64,000 nt of DNA from positions 31,908 through 95,907 of the forward strand of contig WSYE01000007.1 in assembly GCA_009773665.1 (NCBI GenBank), written 5' to 3'. Every line of letters begins with the position of its first letter. The first letter of the stretch is position 1. Below, piece after piece: positions 26,887-35,675 of the stretch. Source of the stretch: Desulfovibrionaceae bacterium. GTDB taxonomy: Bacteria > Desulfobacterota > Desulfovibrionia > Desulfovibrionales > Desulfovibrionaceae. The translations under genes and the position numbers were made by a program. Under the pieces are notes generated by a model that ran no database searches, was not told the origin of the DNA, and saw nothing but the letters and a program-made list of their open reading frames with translations.

Positions 26887-28593
26887 TTAAGAACGTACCG
26901 GCGCTCCAAGCCCCTTGATTTTGGCCTGCATTGCCGGGGTCAACAGCACGACCAGCTCTGCGTTGTACGACCCCGTTGGGGTCATGATTCCAGGATTCGA
27001 GGATATGGTCGAATTCACGATAATCTGGTGGGCGGCCACGGCGTAGGAGCGTGACCTGGCGGCCAAAGACCCTTCTTCCACCAAGGGGTCGACATTGGTG
27101 GTGAGGATGGAAACTGTGTCGTCGCTGTTTCGGATGATCTCGAACATGCGGAACTGCTGAGGGAAATCGCGTAACGAAGAAGTTTCCACCTGCCAGAACC
27201 CCAGTTCCGGACGCTTGGGATCAGGCGAGGCAAACGCGGTGACCGTGTTGAAATGACGATGCCCGGCCATCCACAGGATGAGGTTCGGGTATTCGTGCAG
27301 CTTGGCGAACAGCGCCTCCTCAGACACGTAGGCCTTGGACCACCAGCTCATGTTCGCGCCCGGCTTTTCCACCCCTATGGGGATGTGGCAGGCAATGACC
27401 ATGAGCTGCCCCTCGGCCTGGCCCTTGTCCAATTCGCTCACCAGCCACTCCCAGCGCTTCTGGTCCACGGTGCCGTGCCAGGTGAAGCCTTGAGCATTGG
27501 GATCTTCGGCCTTTTGGGTGTTGTCGAGCACGATGATCTTGAGCGGCAGATCGGACTTCGGCGCAAAGCTGTAGCAGCCGAAGTCCTGGTCCAGGTTTTC
27601 CTGGCTGAAGCCGTGCCCTACAGGCTTTGAGCTGGTGTTGAAAAATTCACCCATCCACTGCTTGCGCAACAGTGAGCGGCGGTCGGGATCGGCCGCCACC
27701 CTCGGCGGGGAAGGAAAATCGCTCACCGGCCCCATGCCGATGATCTCGCCGTTGGGCGTGTTTCCGTCCAGGGTACCCATGTAGATGCCCCGGCTGGCCA
27801 CGCCCTGGGTGAATATGTTGCCCAGGTCGAGAATTTGTTCGCCGACGTAGACCTGACGAAGGTGATCGTCCACAGGGGCCGTGCCCATCCAGAACTGGTC
27901 ATGGTTGCCCAGTGCCTGGTACCAGGGGATGGACGTGTCGAGCCCGACCGCCTGGAAGGGTTTCTGGTAGTCTATGGTGTCCGCTCCGGCATGAGCGCCC
28001 GAGCTTGGGGTGATGGCCTTGCCGTCCAGGATGTCCAGGTACCAGCGCAGTTCGTTATACTGGGTGGAGTTGCATGCGTCGCCCAGAGAGATGCCGAAAT
28101 CGATCGAGTCTTGCTTGTGCAGGGCGTTTACGGTCCGCACGGCTGCGTCCAGGACATGCGGGGTGCACATCATGACCGGCGAATAGGCCGAGGAGATGGC
28201 TTTCTGTAAGCCCCAGAAGATCACCTGGGCCGGGGATTCCTTGTCCGTCAGGTGGATGTCGCTGATGGCAAAGAAGCGCACCAGGCGAGCGGCCTTTTTG
28301 GCCTTTGCGCCGCTATAGCCCCTGGGCATAAGGTCGTAGCGCTTCTCCATGGGCAGGCCTTGGCCTTCCTGCCATTGTCCGTAGCCATACTGGGCGAATT
28401 TGTGGATCTCGTTGGGGGCAATTTTGGGCGAGGCGTCGGACACGGGCACCGGAATCACGGTGCGCTCGAACGTGGTCCAGGGGATCACTGCGGGCTTGGC
28501 CGTTTGCGCCCACACAGAGGGCAGCGCGCCGCAGGTGATCCAGGCCACTCCGGCCAGACTTGTCCGGATGAAGCTTCTCCGTGAAAGTTGCAC
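26887..28593 (-). CDS. Tat-exported metallophosphoesterase (TIGR03768-like)
   Basis: 568 residues from a GTG at the complement of 28591-28593 (VQLSRRSFIRTSL), preceded by AAGGA at eight bases; a TTG eleven codons earlier is the alternative. Twin-arginine signal SRRSFIRTS. Metal motifs: FAISDIHLTD, ISLGDACNS, ALGNHDQFW, IACHIPIG and WMAGHRHFNT. The wide spacing and the VETSSLRDFPQQFRMFE ending are those of the long TIGR03768 family, whose substrate is unknown to me. Paired with the ASMase-like gene downstream. Confidence 0.85.
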   Translation of the reverse strand: MQLSRRSFIRTSLAGVAWITCGALPSVWAQTAKPAVIPWTTFERTVIPVPVSDASPKIAPNEIHKFAQYGYGQWQEGQGLPMEKRYDLMPRGYSGAKAKKAARLVRFFAISDIHLTDKESPAQVIFWGLQKAISSAYSPVMMCTPHVLDAAVRTVNALHKQDSIDFGISLGDACNSTQYNELRWYLDILDGKAITPSSGAHAGADTIDYQKPFQAVGLDTSIPWYQALGNHDQFWMGTAPVDDHLRQVYVGEQILDLGNIFTQGVASRGIYMGTLDGNTPNGEIIGMGPVSDFPSPPRVAADPDRRSLLRKQWMGEFFNTSSKPVGHGFSQENLDQDFGCYSFAPKSDLPLKIIVLDNTQKAEDPNAQGFTWHGTVDQKRWEWLVSELDKGQAEGQLMVIACHIPIGVEKPGANMSWWSKAYVSEEALFAKLHEYPNLILWMAGHRHFNTVTAFASPDPKRPELGFWQVETSSLRDFPQQFRMFEIIRNSDDTVSILTTNVDPLVEEGSLAARSRSYAVAAHQIIVNSTISSNPGIMTPTGSYNAELVVLLTPAMQAKIKGLGAPVRS

Positions 28594-29134
28594 GAGCTTG
28601 TATCCTTCATTTTGATGATTTTCCAAGCATCACACCTGCTTTCCACGCGAAGAACCTTTTCTCTGAATCTGATTTTTCGGCATACCCTGTCAATCACTAC
28701 AGTGTTATGCAGCGTATAAGAGTGACGCCCTCAAGAGTCTACTCTTGACAGTCCAAGCCCTCAAGCGAATCTATCCATAACATCTCGACCTGGCCGACAT
28801 GAACACTGTCATACCATGTTCGATGCGGTGTTGACGCCGTTGACGACCCTGCTCCGGAAGAATTCCTCAACGGTGATCACTGGGCGTGGAGTTAAGTCGT
28901 CGAAGGGAAGGCTCACCGGGGAACGGGGAAGGTGGTCGGGAGATGACGCGATGACAAATCAGGCGATTTGACTGGGGGCAGCCGTGCGGCTACAGGGCAA
29001 TAAAATGCAGAAGAATTTCGGCAGGTCCATCGCGTTTTGGGCTCCCCATTACGAGCAGCGGGGAGAAATGTACCGTACTGTTGTCATTCCAAACTCTTGA
29101 CACCCGCGCGTGCGGTGCAGGCAGGATCACCACC
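28594..29134. other. Intergenic region with operator-like palindrome
   Basis: 541 bases separating the metallophosphoesterases from vgrG (divergent). Contains an 18-bp palindrome TCAAGAGT-CT-ACTCTTGA at 28731-28748, about 140 bases upstream of the metallophosphoesterase start. No credible gene. Confidence 0.55.
28731..28748. promoter_or_regulatory. 18-bp palindrome, possible operator
   Basis: TCAAGAGT-CT-ACTCTTGA, perfect 8-bp arms; placed between the divergent metallophosphoesterase and vgrG genes. The target regulator is unknown. Confidence 0.4.
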
Positions 29135-31360
29135 ATGAGTGCTGAAACCACGGCGAAATTCGGCTTCACCATCCAGGGTTTCCCGGACGACACCTTCCAC
29201 GTGGTACGCTTCACGGGGTCAGAGGGTATCTCCCGCATTTATCTCTTCGACATCGCCTTGCTGACTGACAACGACTCCGTGGACATGGAACAGGCCATGG
29301 CCGGAGACGCCGCGCTCTCCGTTTTCTCCAAGAGCGGCAAAACAACCGCCTGGCATGGCGTCCTGCGCGACCTCCAGCTCATCCAGCGCGTGGACGGACG
29401 CATCTTATACCGCGCCGTGCTGGCCCCCAGGGCCTACAGCCTCTGCCTGAACCACCAGAGCCGCATATTCCTGGACAAACAGACCCCGCAGATCATTCGG
29501 GAATGCCTCACCGACAGCGGGCTCCTCCCAGGCCACGACTTCGACATGCGCGACCTGGTCCCCTACCCCAAGCGCGAATACACCTGCCAGTACAACGAGA
29601 CGGACTTCGCCTTCCTCTCGCGTGTGATGGAGCGCAGCGGCCTCTATTTCTACTTCGACCAGGCAGGCCCCCGCGAGGCCCTCATCGTGGCCGACCACAG
29701 GAACACGCTCCAACCCGCCCCCGAGGGCGACACCCTTACTTTCCACGAGCCCTCCGGCATGAACCCCGTGGAGCCCGGCAGATGCTGCGCCAAATTCTCC
29801 CTGGAGCGCAGGCGCTTGCCCAGCCAGGTCCAACTCAGAGACCATAACTACCGCATCCCAGGCTTTACTCTCGAATCCACTGCCGAGATCGCCCCCCAGG
29901 GCCAGGGCGCGCTGTCCCTGCACGACGGGAACATCCGCTCAACAAAGGAGGCCAAGTACCTGGCCGCCGTACGGGCTGAGGCCTACAAATCCCGCGAGAG
30001 CGTCTTCTTCGGCGAGTCAGACGCAGCCTTCATCCGGCCCGGCTGGACCTTCACCCTGCGCGAACACTTCAAGGCTGACTGGAACCGGGCCTACCTGCCA
30101 ACGGAGGTGAAGCACGAGGGATCGCAGGAGGGATGGCTCAGCAGCGGCCTGGGGATCAAAGGCCTGGGGGACAAGTTCTTCTACCGCAACAGCTTCTCGG
30201 CCATCCCGGCCCTCGTGCAGTACCGCTCGGAGGCCAAGACACCCAGGCCCAGCATACCGGGAGTCCTTCATGCCCATATCGACGCCGAGGGCTCGGGTGA
30301 ATACGCCGAACTCGACCAGCAGGGCCGCTACAAGGTGATCATGCCCTTCGACCTCTCGGGCCGCGAGAACGGCAAGGCCTCGTCCTGGGTTCGCATGATC
30401 CAGCCCTACGCTGGCTCCGGCCACGGCATGCACTTCCCCCTGCACAAGGGCACGGAAGTAGCCCTTGTCTTCGAGGAGGGCGACCCGGACCGGCCCGTCA
30501 TCGCCGGAGCCGTGTCCAACCCGGCGGCGCGCTCCGTGGTCACGTCGGACAACCAGACCCAGTCACGCATCCATACCGCTGGCGGCAACAGCATCTCCCT
30601 GGAAGACCAGGAGGGCTCCCAGCGCATCATGATGCAGAGCCCCACCTCATCGACCTTCTTCCGCATCGGGGCACACAACGACCCGGTGGACTGGAGCAAC
30701 TGGGACACCTCCGACGGGGCCGCCCTCGCCTCCGGGGGAACATTCATGGTGCAGGTACAGGCATACAACCAGTTGGTCTTCGGCGACTACTCCCAGACCA
30801 CAGTGGGCTTCCAATCCTACAACTGCCTGGGCTTGAATTTCACCGTCAACATCGGGGGAGATATCACCCTCAATATCGGTGGCTCTACCGAATTCACCCC
30901 CAAATCGAAGAAGATGCGCGCCGAGGTCCGCAAAGCCGAAGCCGAAAGGGAAGAGCTTATTGGGAAGGTGACGATGCTCATGGAGGAGCACACCAAGGTC
31001 ATGGCCAACTCGACCACAGTAGCCAATGAATCGAACGAGGTGATCGACCAGAAACGAAAAAGCTTGGCCTACTTGAACCAGACGATCGCGGATCAGCAAA
31101 GTACGGTGCTCAACCTATCCCAAACCGTCGCCGATAAGAACGAAACCCTTGCCAACCTGAACCAGACGATCGCGGACCGAAAAATTACTGTGGCCAATCT
31201 GGAGCAAACCATCGGCCAAAAAAACGAAATCATAGCCAATCTGGGCAAAACCATTGGCAACGAGACCAAGATGGTAGACAGCTCCACCCAGATGATCACT
31301 GAGTCGATCCAGATAGGCGGGGGCAACACCCTGATAAACGAGAACACGCTAATCATATGA
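29135..31360 (+). CDS. vgrG: VgrG type VI secretion spike with repeat-containing tail
   Basis: 741 residues from the ATG at 29135 (AGGA eight bases upstream). Gp27-like region (PDDTFHVVRFTGSEGIS; YTCQYNETDFAFLSRVMERS), gp5-like OB fold (RYKVIMPFDLSGRENGKAS; GMHFPLHKGTEVALVF; PDRPVIAGAVSNP) and beta-helix (SISLEDQEGSQRI, IGGDITLNIGG). The last ~100 residues (from ~644) are a coiled-coil-like tail with a 14-residue repeat, LNQTIADxxxTVxN, four to five times. No hcp, sheath or ClpV genes are in the window, so it is an orphan spike relying on a system elsewhere. The C-terminal extension could carry or dock an effector. Confidence 0.93.
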   Translation: MSAETTAKFGFTIQGFPDDTFHVVRFTGSEGISRIYLFDIALLTDNDSVDMEQAMAGDAALSVFSKSGKTTAWHGVLRDLQLIQRVDGRILYRAVLAPRAYSLCLNHQSRIFLDKQTPQIIRECLTDSGLLPGHDFDMRDLVPYPKREYTCQYNETDFAFLSRVMERSGLYFYFDQAGPREALIVADHRNTLQPAPEGDTLTFHEPSGMNPVEPGRCCAKFSLERRRLPSQVQLRDHNYRIPGFTLESTAEIAPQGQGALSLHDGNIRSTKEAKYLAAVRAEAYKSRESVFFGESDAAFIRPGWTFTLREHFKADWNRAYLPTEVKHEGSQEGWLSSGLGIKGLGDKFFYRNSFSAIPALVQYRSEAKTPRPSIPGVLHAHIDAEGSGEYAELDQQGRYKVIMPFDLSGRENGKASSWVRMIQPYAGSGHGMHFPLHKGTEVALVFEEGDPDRPVIAGAVSNPAARSVVTSDNQTQSRIHTAGGNSISLEDQEGSQRIMMQSPTSSTFFRIGAHNDPVDWSNWDTSDGAALASGGTFMVQVQAYNQLVFGDYSQTTVGFQSYNCLGLNFTVNIGGDITLNIGGSTEFTPKSKKMRAEVRKAEAEREELIGKVTMLMEEHTKVMANSTTVANESNEVIDQKRKSLAYLNQTIADQQSTVLNLSQTVADKNETLANLNQTIADRKITVANLEQTIGQKNEIIANLGKTIGNETKMVDSSTQMITESIQIGGGNTLINENTLII

Positions 31361-31507
31361 CACCACCGCCGCCCGCAAAGGGCGCGTCCATGGGCTTTTT
31401 GACTTGCCTGGCCCCTTTCGGACCAGTTGAAGCTTAAGAAGGCGGCCCCCATGATTCATGGGGGAGCCATGGGGAAGTCACGATTATCTGACGCGTGACG
31501 GCGAGGG

Positions 31508-32098
31508 TCATCGCAGCGAGAGCGTATACTCCATGATGACGTACTGCCCCTTTTCGGCGGCTGGCTTCAGAACGGCCGTGAACGTCGCGGACGTCCCAAT
31601 CTTGAGCCCCTTCTTCTTCCAGGTGTCGGGGCTGGCGTGACGGTCAAGCTTGGTGTCGCCCTTGACGTAGTAGCTGGTTCCACGCGCTTCGAAACGATCA
31701 TCGCCAAGCGCGATGAGTTCGTCCACCTGGGAGAACAATTCCACATCGTTTGAACACGGGGACGTTTCATACTCAGCTGAGGCGTGCCCGCTTACTTTCC
31801 TGCCAAAAAATCTTTCTGTGACGCCATCAACCTGTGCAGATGGAATTACAGTTGTAACGCTGTTCTTCTTGTGCAGGGATTTCGCTTCATGACACACGAG
31901 GAACAGCTGGGCAAAGTCCGTCATCATGAGGTCTGTCAGGGAGTGCTGGGTGAAGCTCTGGATGTTTGCTTCAGCCAAGGGCGTAAACAGGTCGTCGAGT
32001 TGCTTTTTTTCATCTCCAGAGATGTTCGCTCCGAAACATGCGACGGCCTGCACAAAGAACAAGGCGCATGCTACGCCCCATGATATGACGCTTCTCAT
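31508..32098 (-). CDS. Secreted protein of unknown function
   Basis: 196 residues from the ATG at the complement of 32096-32098 with AGGAG seven bases upstream. Signal peptide MRSVISWGVACALFFVQAVA...; mature part with a helix (ISGDEKKQLDDLFTPLAEAN) and a strand-rich C-terminus (GTSATFTAVLKPAAEKGQYV). Cys pair CHEAKSLH / SPCSNDVE. No family recognised. First reading from the vgrG side of six minus-strand secreted genes. Confidence 0.7.
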   Translation of the reverse strand: MRSVISWGVACALFFVQAVACFGANISGDEKKQLDDLFTPLAEANIQSFTQHSLTDLMMTDFAQLFLVCHEAKSLHKKNSVTTVIPSAQVDGVTERFFGRKVSGHASAEYETSPCSNDVELFSQVDELIALGDDRFEARGTSYYVKGDTKLDRHASPDTWKKKGLKIGTSATFTAVLKPAAEKGQYVIMEYTLSLR

Positions 32099-32251
32099 GA
32101 AGTGCTCCTGCATATGGCTTTGAGTGTCCGTCAAAGACGGAAGACCGGTTTGGGAATCTCGGCGGACATCTGCCTTCTGCACGGATTATACGGGCAGAAA
32201 CGGCCCTTTGCCGAAGGTTTTGCAGGTTTCGTCACAGATTTTTCCCTGCGC

Positions 32252-32731
32252 TTATTTGCGTGAGACCGTGACCCCGTAGACCGAATCCTCCCCTGCATTA
32301 TTCACCTCACGGAAGCGGAATGCCAGGCCGCCCTGTTTCCAGGACGTCACTTTGCCGGATTTGCGACCCTGGCCCGCATTCACGGCAAGCCAGCCCACCA
32401 GTTCCTGGGCCACCGGATTCTGCTGCTTCAGGCTGGATTCGATCACGATCTCGATCCATCTGCCCTTGTTGTCGAAATCCACCAGCACAGTGACCGGGCC
32501 TTCGCCCTGTACGGCGATGAAATCGTACTGGATGCGCTCAACCGTAAGGACGGAGGGCTCTTCACCCGCCAGCGCCCCGCTCAGTTGCGCCGCGAGGGTC
32601 GCCCTGTCCGATTCTGTGCTGATCGTCAGGGTTTTGCCCCGCAAGGTGACGGGGAATGATTCTGGTTCCGCCGCCTGCGCGCAGCAGGAGCAAAGCAGCG
32701 CAAGAACGGTGAGCATGCGGACGATGAACAT
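32252..32731 (-). CDS. Secreted protein of unknown function
   Basis: 159 residues from the ATG at the complement of 32729-32731 (GGGGGA upstream). Signal peptide MFIVRMLTVLALLCSCCAQA, possibly lipidated at CC. Mature part has repeated beta strands (VTLRGKTLTISTESDR; AVQGEGPVTVLVDFDNKGRW; GGLAFRFREV). No family recognised. Same strand and style as its neighbours. Confidence 0.65.
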   Translation of the reverse strand: MFIVRMLTVLALLCSCCAQAAEPESFPVTLRGKTLTISTESDRATLAAQLSGALAGEEPSVLTVERIQYDFIAVQGEGPVTVLVDFDNKGRWIEIVIESSLKQQNPVAQELVGWLAVNAGQGRKSGKVTSWKQGGLAFRFREVNNAGEDSVYGVTVSRK

Positions 32732-32768
32732 TGGTGTTTCCCCCAAAGACTTGCGGCGTTTGCCCGAA

Positions 32769-33194
32769 TCACTCGATGATGATGGTGTCGATCTTAAGCC
32801 GCCCTTTCTCCACGCCAAGCCAGATTTGCGCCTGGTTTCCAACAAACTGGATTATCTTCCTGGGATGAACAAACGGCTCCTGGGCGATGGCGTCCCGCAC
32901 GGACTTGGTCAGGACCAGATCGTAGTTCCGTACAAATGCCGCCTTGTCCTTGATTTCAAGTCCATCCTTGACCTGAATCTCAATGGGGTATGCGACCATG
33001 GCGGCAACGGTGTCCTTGTCCTCGGCCTTCACGGCGTTGCGAAGGCTGAAGACAAAGTCGTCGAGCGGTTTGCAGCTCTTGAGGCCGACACTGGCGCACT
33101 CCGCCTTGCTGGGGCCTTGCGCACCGACCGACAAGGGCAAGGCCGTGACCAGAAACAGAAAGAGCGTCATGGCGGCCTGCATGCGTCCGTACAT
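32769..33194 (-). CDS. Secreted NTF2-like small protein
   Basis: 141 residues; AAAGGA precedes the ATG. Signal peptide MQAAMTLFLFLVTALPLSVGA, then a fold that resembles periplasmic NTF2/SnoaL-like proteins: FVFSLRNAVKAEDKDTVAAM, VAYPIEIQVKD, DKAAFVRNYDLVLTKSVRDA, and a closing strand GRLKIDTIIIE. The NTF2 assignment is a pattern judgement. Two Cys (CASVGLKSC) may form a disulfide. Confidence 0.7.
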   Translation of the reverse strand: MYGRMQAAMTLFLFLVTALPLSVGAQGPSKAECASVGLKSCKPLDDFVFSLRNAVKAEDKDTVAAMVAYPIEIQVKDGLEIKDKAAFVRNYDLVLTKSVRDAIAQEPFVHPRKIIQFVGNQAQIWLGVEKGRLKIDTIIIE

Positions 33195-33254
33195 GGGGAG
33201 TATCCTTTCGGGCAGGGGGCGGATCGCCGCCCTCCCCGTTCACGCGTTGGGCGT

Positions 33255-33671
33255 TCAGTTCGTGATCTTCACATCCAGGGTGTAGCGCGTGTCATTGCCG
33301 CGCATGGCCCCCACGATGATTTTGTAGGTGCCGCCGACAGGAAGGGTTCCCTCCCATTGCGTGGCGTCGTCCTCCTCGCCTGCCTTGGGCAGATAGGCGA
33401 CGTCCTTGCCGGGCAACTGGATGTGGAAGAGGACCAGTTTCAGCTTGTTGGACACCTTCACACGCATGGTCTGTCCGGCCTTGGCCGTTATGGGATAGAT
33501 GTCGCGGTCCATGCCCTGGACGTCGCCCTTGAGCGTGGCGCTGTTGGCGCCTGGAGCAAAGGAAATGGGAGCCTTATCTTCGGCAAAGGCCCCGGTTGCG
33601 ATGCACAACCCCAACATGGCCGACAATGCAAGCACTGGCACGGAACGGAAAGGGCGACGATTCATGTTCAT
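33255..33671 (-). CDS. PliG-like periplasmic lysozyme inhibitor homologue
   Basis: 138 residues from the ATG at the complement of 33669-33671 with AGGAG six bases upstream. Signal peptide ending GAFA. The mature protein (ISFAPGANSATLKGDVQGMD, DIYPITAKAGQTMRVKVSN, GTLPVGGTYKIIVGAM, RYTLDVKIT) follows strand for strand the E. coli inhibitor of g-type lysozyme, PliG (SSAQYSGEIKGYDYDTY, AKKGQKVHVSISN, SLPASGKYELRV). Such proteins block muramidases in the periplasm; the fold is a PPC-like beta sandwich. The comparison is from memory and moderately secure. It sits in the secreted-protein cluster facing vgrG. Confidence 0.65.
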   Translation of the reverse strand: MNMNRRPFRSVPVLALSAMLGLCIATGAFAEDKAPISFAPGANSATLKGDVQGMDRDIYPITAKAGQTMRVKVSNKLKLVLFHIQLPGKDVAYLPKAGEEDDATQWEGTLPVGGTYKIIVGAMRGNDTRYTLDVKITN

Positions 33672-33702
33672 TCTGTACTCCTGACTGAGCGGGACGGTTC
33701 GG

Positions 33703-34077
33703 TTACTGGAGATCCTCGCACATGGTCTCGATGAGCGCCACGCGCATATCCTTGGACTGCGGCTTGCCGTTGAAAGCCAGCCCACTCAGGTTGAACTTAC
33801 CTTGCTTGGGGTCGATGGTGAACTGGAGCAGTGCGTTCACATTTTGGCCGTCGTACTGCATTTTTCCATGCACGTTGACGATATAGTCACCCTGATCAGA
33901 CCAGCCGGACTCCCAGCGCGGGTTCTTGAAATAGTTGTCGATCAGACGCCAAACGTAGAATTTCTTGCACGAGTTGAAGCTCTGGTTGCGCAGCCATTCA
34001 ATCTCGTCGGAATAGGCAAAGGCTGGCGATGACGCAAAAACGAGGAACAACGCAACTGCAACGGATTTCATGAACAT
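33703..34077 (-). CDS. Secreted protein of a generic periplasmic family
   Basis: 124 residues; AAGGGAT seven bases before the ATG. Signal peptide MFMKSVAVALFLVFASSPAFA. The mature part (VWRLIDNYFKNPRWESGWSD, GDYIVNVHGKMQYDG, VNALLQFTIDPKQGKF, LSGLAFNG) recalls widespread small exported proteins with a pattern of an early helix, yF.NP.We, and paired strands ending in iqFtid. Function unknown. Confidence 0.7.
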   Translation of the reverse strand: MFMKSVAVALFLVFASSPAFAYSDEIEWLRNQSFNSCKKFYVWRLIDNYFKNPRWESGWSDQGDYIVNVHGKMQYDGQNVNALLQFTIDPKQGKFNLSGLAFNGKPQSKDMRVALIETMCEDLQ

Positions 34078-34297
34078 AGCTTATCCCTTCATTCGTGTTT
34101 GAATTGAGGTTCCAGTTACACGGCAAAGACGAACTCATGGAACAAATTGGTGTTCCGGTGGCACACGCATATACCGAACATCGTCAGCCCTCATGCATAA
34201 TGCTGCGCGCTCTTGAACGGCTTTATGATGGCTTCCAAAACAACAATGGTATCTCTTGGCGTAATCAACTTCCCAGGAGTGCTGAGAGAACAGCACT

Positions 34298-34726
34298 TTA
34301 GAGGTTGAATTCCTTGGCGACAGCCATGATTGCCTTTTCCAACTTGTTTTCCAGATCGCCCTGCGGCTCGTTGGCGGTATCGCCGAAGATGGTCCCCACA
34401 AAGGCCAGCGGGCACTTGTTCGTGGTTACGGTCAGCACGATGGCATAGGTCACGACCTGCTGGCCGTCCTTGCTTGCGGCGTTGACTGAAACGCCGATGC
34501 GCGGGACCCGCTTTTTGTCCAGCATGTAGAAATTGGACCCGCGCAGATATTTTTCGATCCGATGGCCGAAGTTTTCGGCTTCTGCCCCGGTAGCGTCCAC
34601 TTCAAGGTCAACGGGAATCTTGGTCGCGGCGACAGCCTTGCCGCCCTCGGCAAGCGCAAACAACGAAAACATGAACAACAGCAGGACAAGTGTCCGCAAA
34701 CATGAAGAGAGCCGTACGCAACGCAT
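34298..34726 (-). CDS. Secreted protein of unknown function
   Basis: 142 residues from the ATG at the complement of 34724-34726 (AGGAG upstream). Signal peptide up to GKAVAA; mature part FGHRIEKYLRGSNFYMLDKK, VPRIGVSVNAASKDG, TYAIVLTVTTNKCPLAFVGT, then a C-terminal helix (LENKLEKAIMAVAKEFNL). The pattern of a helix, strand and conserved TIFG could be a penicillin-binding-protein activator or CsgG-like fold (guess). Furthest upstream of the secreted-protein cluster. Confidence 0.65.
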   Translation of the reverse strand: MRCVRLSSCLRTLVLLLFMFSLFALAEGGKAVAATKIPVDLEVDATGAEAENFGHRIEKYLRGSNFYMLDKKRVPRIGVSVNAASKDGQQVVTYAIVLTVTTNKCPLAFVGTIFGDTANEPQGDLENKLEKAIMAVAKEFNL

Positions 34727-35045
34727 TCTTAACTCCTGGTTGATGGCGTGAGAAATGGGTGTTCCACACACTGATTCCTTTCAGGCGAAGCTGTCGCAAC
34801 GCACATTGCTTGCGTCACGAACCATGTGGCAGGCAGCACAAACGGTCCAAGTACCTACGAACATGCATCTGCTCGACTGTAAGATAATCCGTCAGGGGGC
34901 TTTCTAAATATGTGGGTGTTTAATCGTCTGTAGGCTTTTCCCCGGATTTTGTGTGGGGGATTTCCCGGACATGCTCCGGACGAAACACAAGGCGGGGAGA
35001 AGTCGACAGAGGCAGGATACTGAATTCAGAGCTGGCGACTGAGGA
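34727..35045. other. Intergenic region
   Basis: 319 bases between the secreted-protein cluster and the response regulator; both flanking genes are on the minus strand. No gene, repeat or clear terminator recognised. Confidence 0.4.
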
Positions 35046-35675
35046 TCAGCGGCGGGTATTGATGGCGAACTTGCGCAATTCCTTCATGCCGACCAGCCCC
35101 AGCTTCTCCATGAGGCGACTGTAATATGTTTCCACGGTGCGTGTGCTGATGATGAACTCGCGCGCGATGTCCGCCGCAGACTCCCCCTGGCCGAGCATGT
35201 GCAGTATCTGGCGCTCCCTCTCGCTGAGCTCCACTTCGCGCGCTCCGTTGCCTTTGACGGCGCGCATGGCCAGACTCTGGGCTGCCCTGGGGCTGATGAA
35301 GCGCCTTCCGGCATGGACTTCCAGCACCCCGTGCAGCAGCACCTCCGCCATCTCGCGTTTGGTGATGTAGCCGCCTGCGCCGGAATCGAAGGCAAGGGTG
35401 ATGGTTTCCGGGTCCTCATACATGGAATAGACGAGCCCGGAAATATTGCGTTCCTTGAACCCATGGAGAAGCTCCAGACCGCTGTCTTCGCCCAGGCTGA
35501 GGTCGATGATCGCGATGTCTGCTTCGGAGCCGCTCATCACGGCAAGAGCCTCGGACCGACTTCCGGCCTCAGCGCATACCGTGTGGCCGTGCTGGCCCAA
35601 CAGCAGGGCCAAACCCTGGCGAACCGCCGGATGGTCGTCCACCAGAATGACGCGGACTGCGTTGCGTTCGGTCAT
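35046..35675 (-). CDS. NarL/FixJ family response regulator
   Basis: 209 residues. Receiver domain with the acidic pair Asp13/Asp14 (ILVDDHP), phospho-acceptor Asp58 (IAIIDLSLGED) and Lys106 (GYITKREM); C-terminal LuxR-type HTH (ELSERERQILHMLGQGESAA, IISTRTVETYYSRLMEKLGL). Its start overlaps the stop of the upstream kinase by four bases (ATGA), so the two form a translationally coupled pair. Targets are unknown. Confidence 0.93.
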   Translation of the reverse strand: MTERNAVRVILVDDHPAVRQGLALLLGQHGHTVCAEAGSRSEALAVMSGSEADIAIIDLSLGEDSGLELLHGFKERNISGLVYSMYEDPETITLAFDSGAGGYITKREMAEVLLHGVLEVHAGRRFISPRAAQSLAMRAVKGNGAREVELSERERQILHMLGQGESAADIAREFIISTRTVETYYSRLMEKLGLVGMKELRKFAINTRR

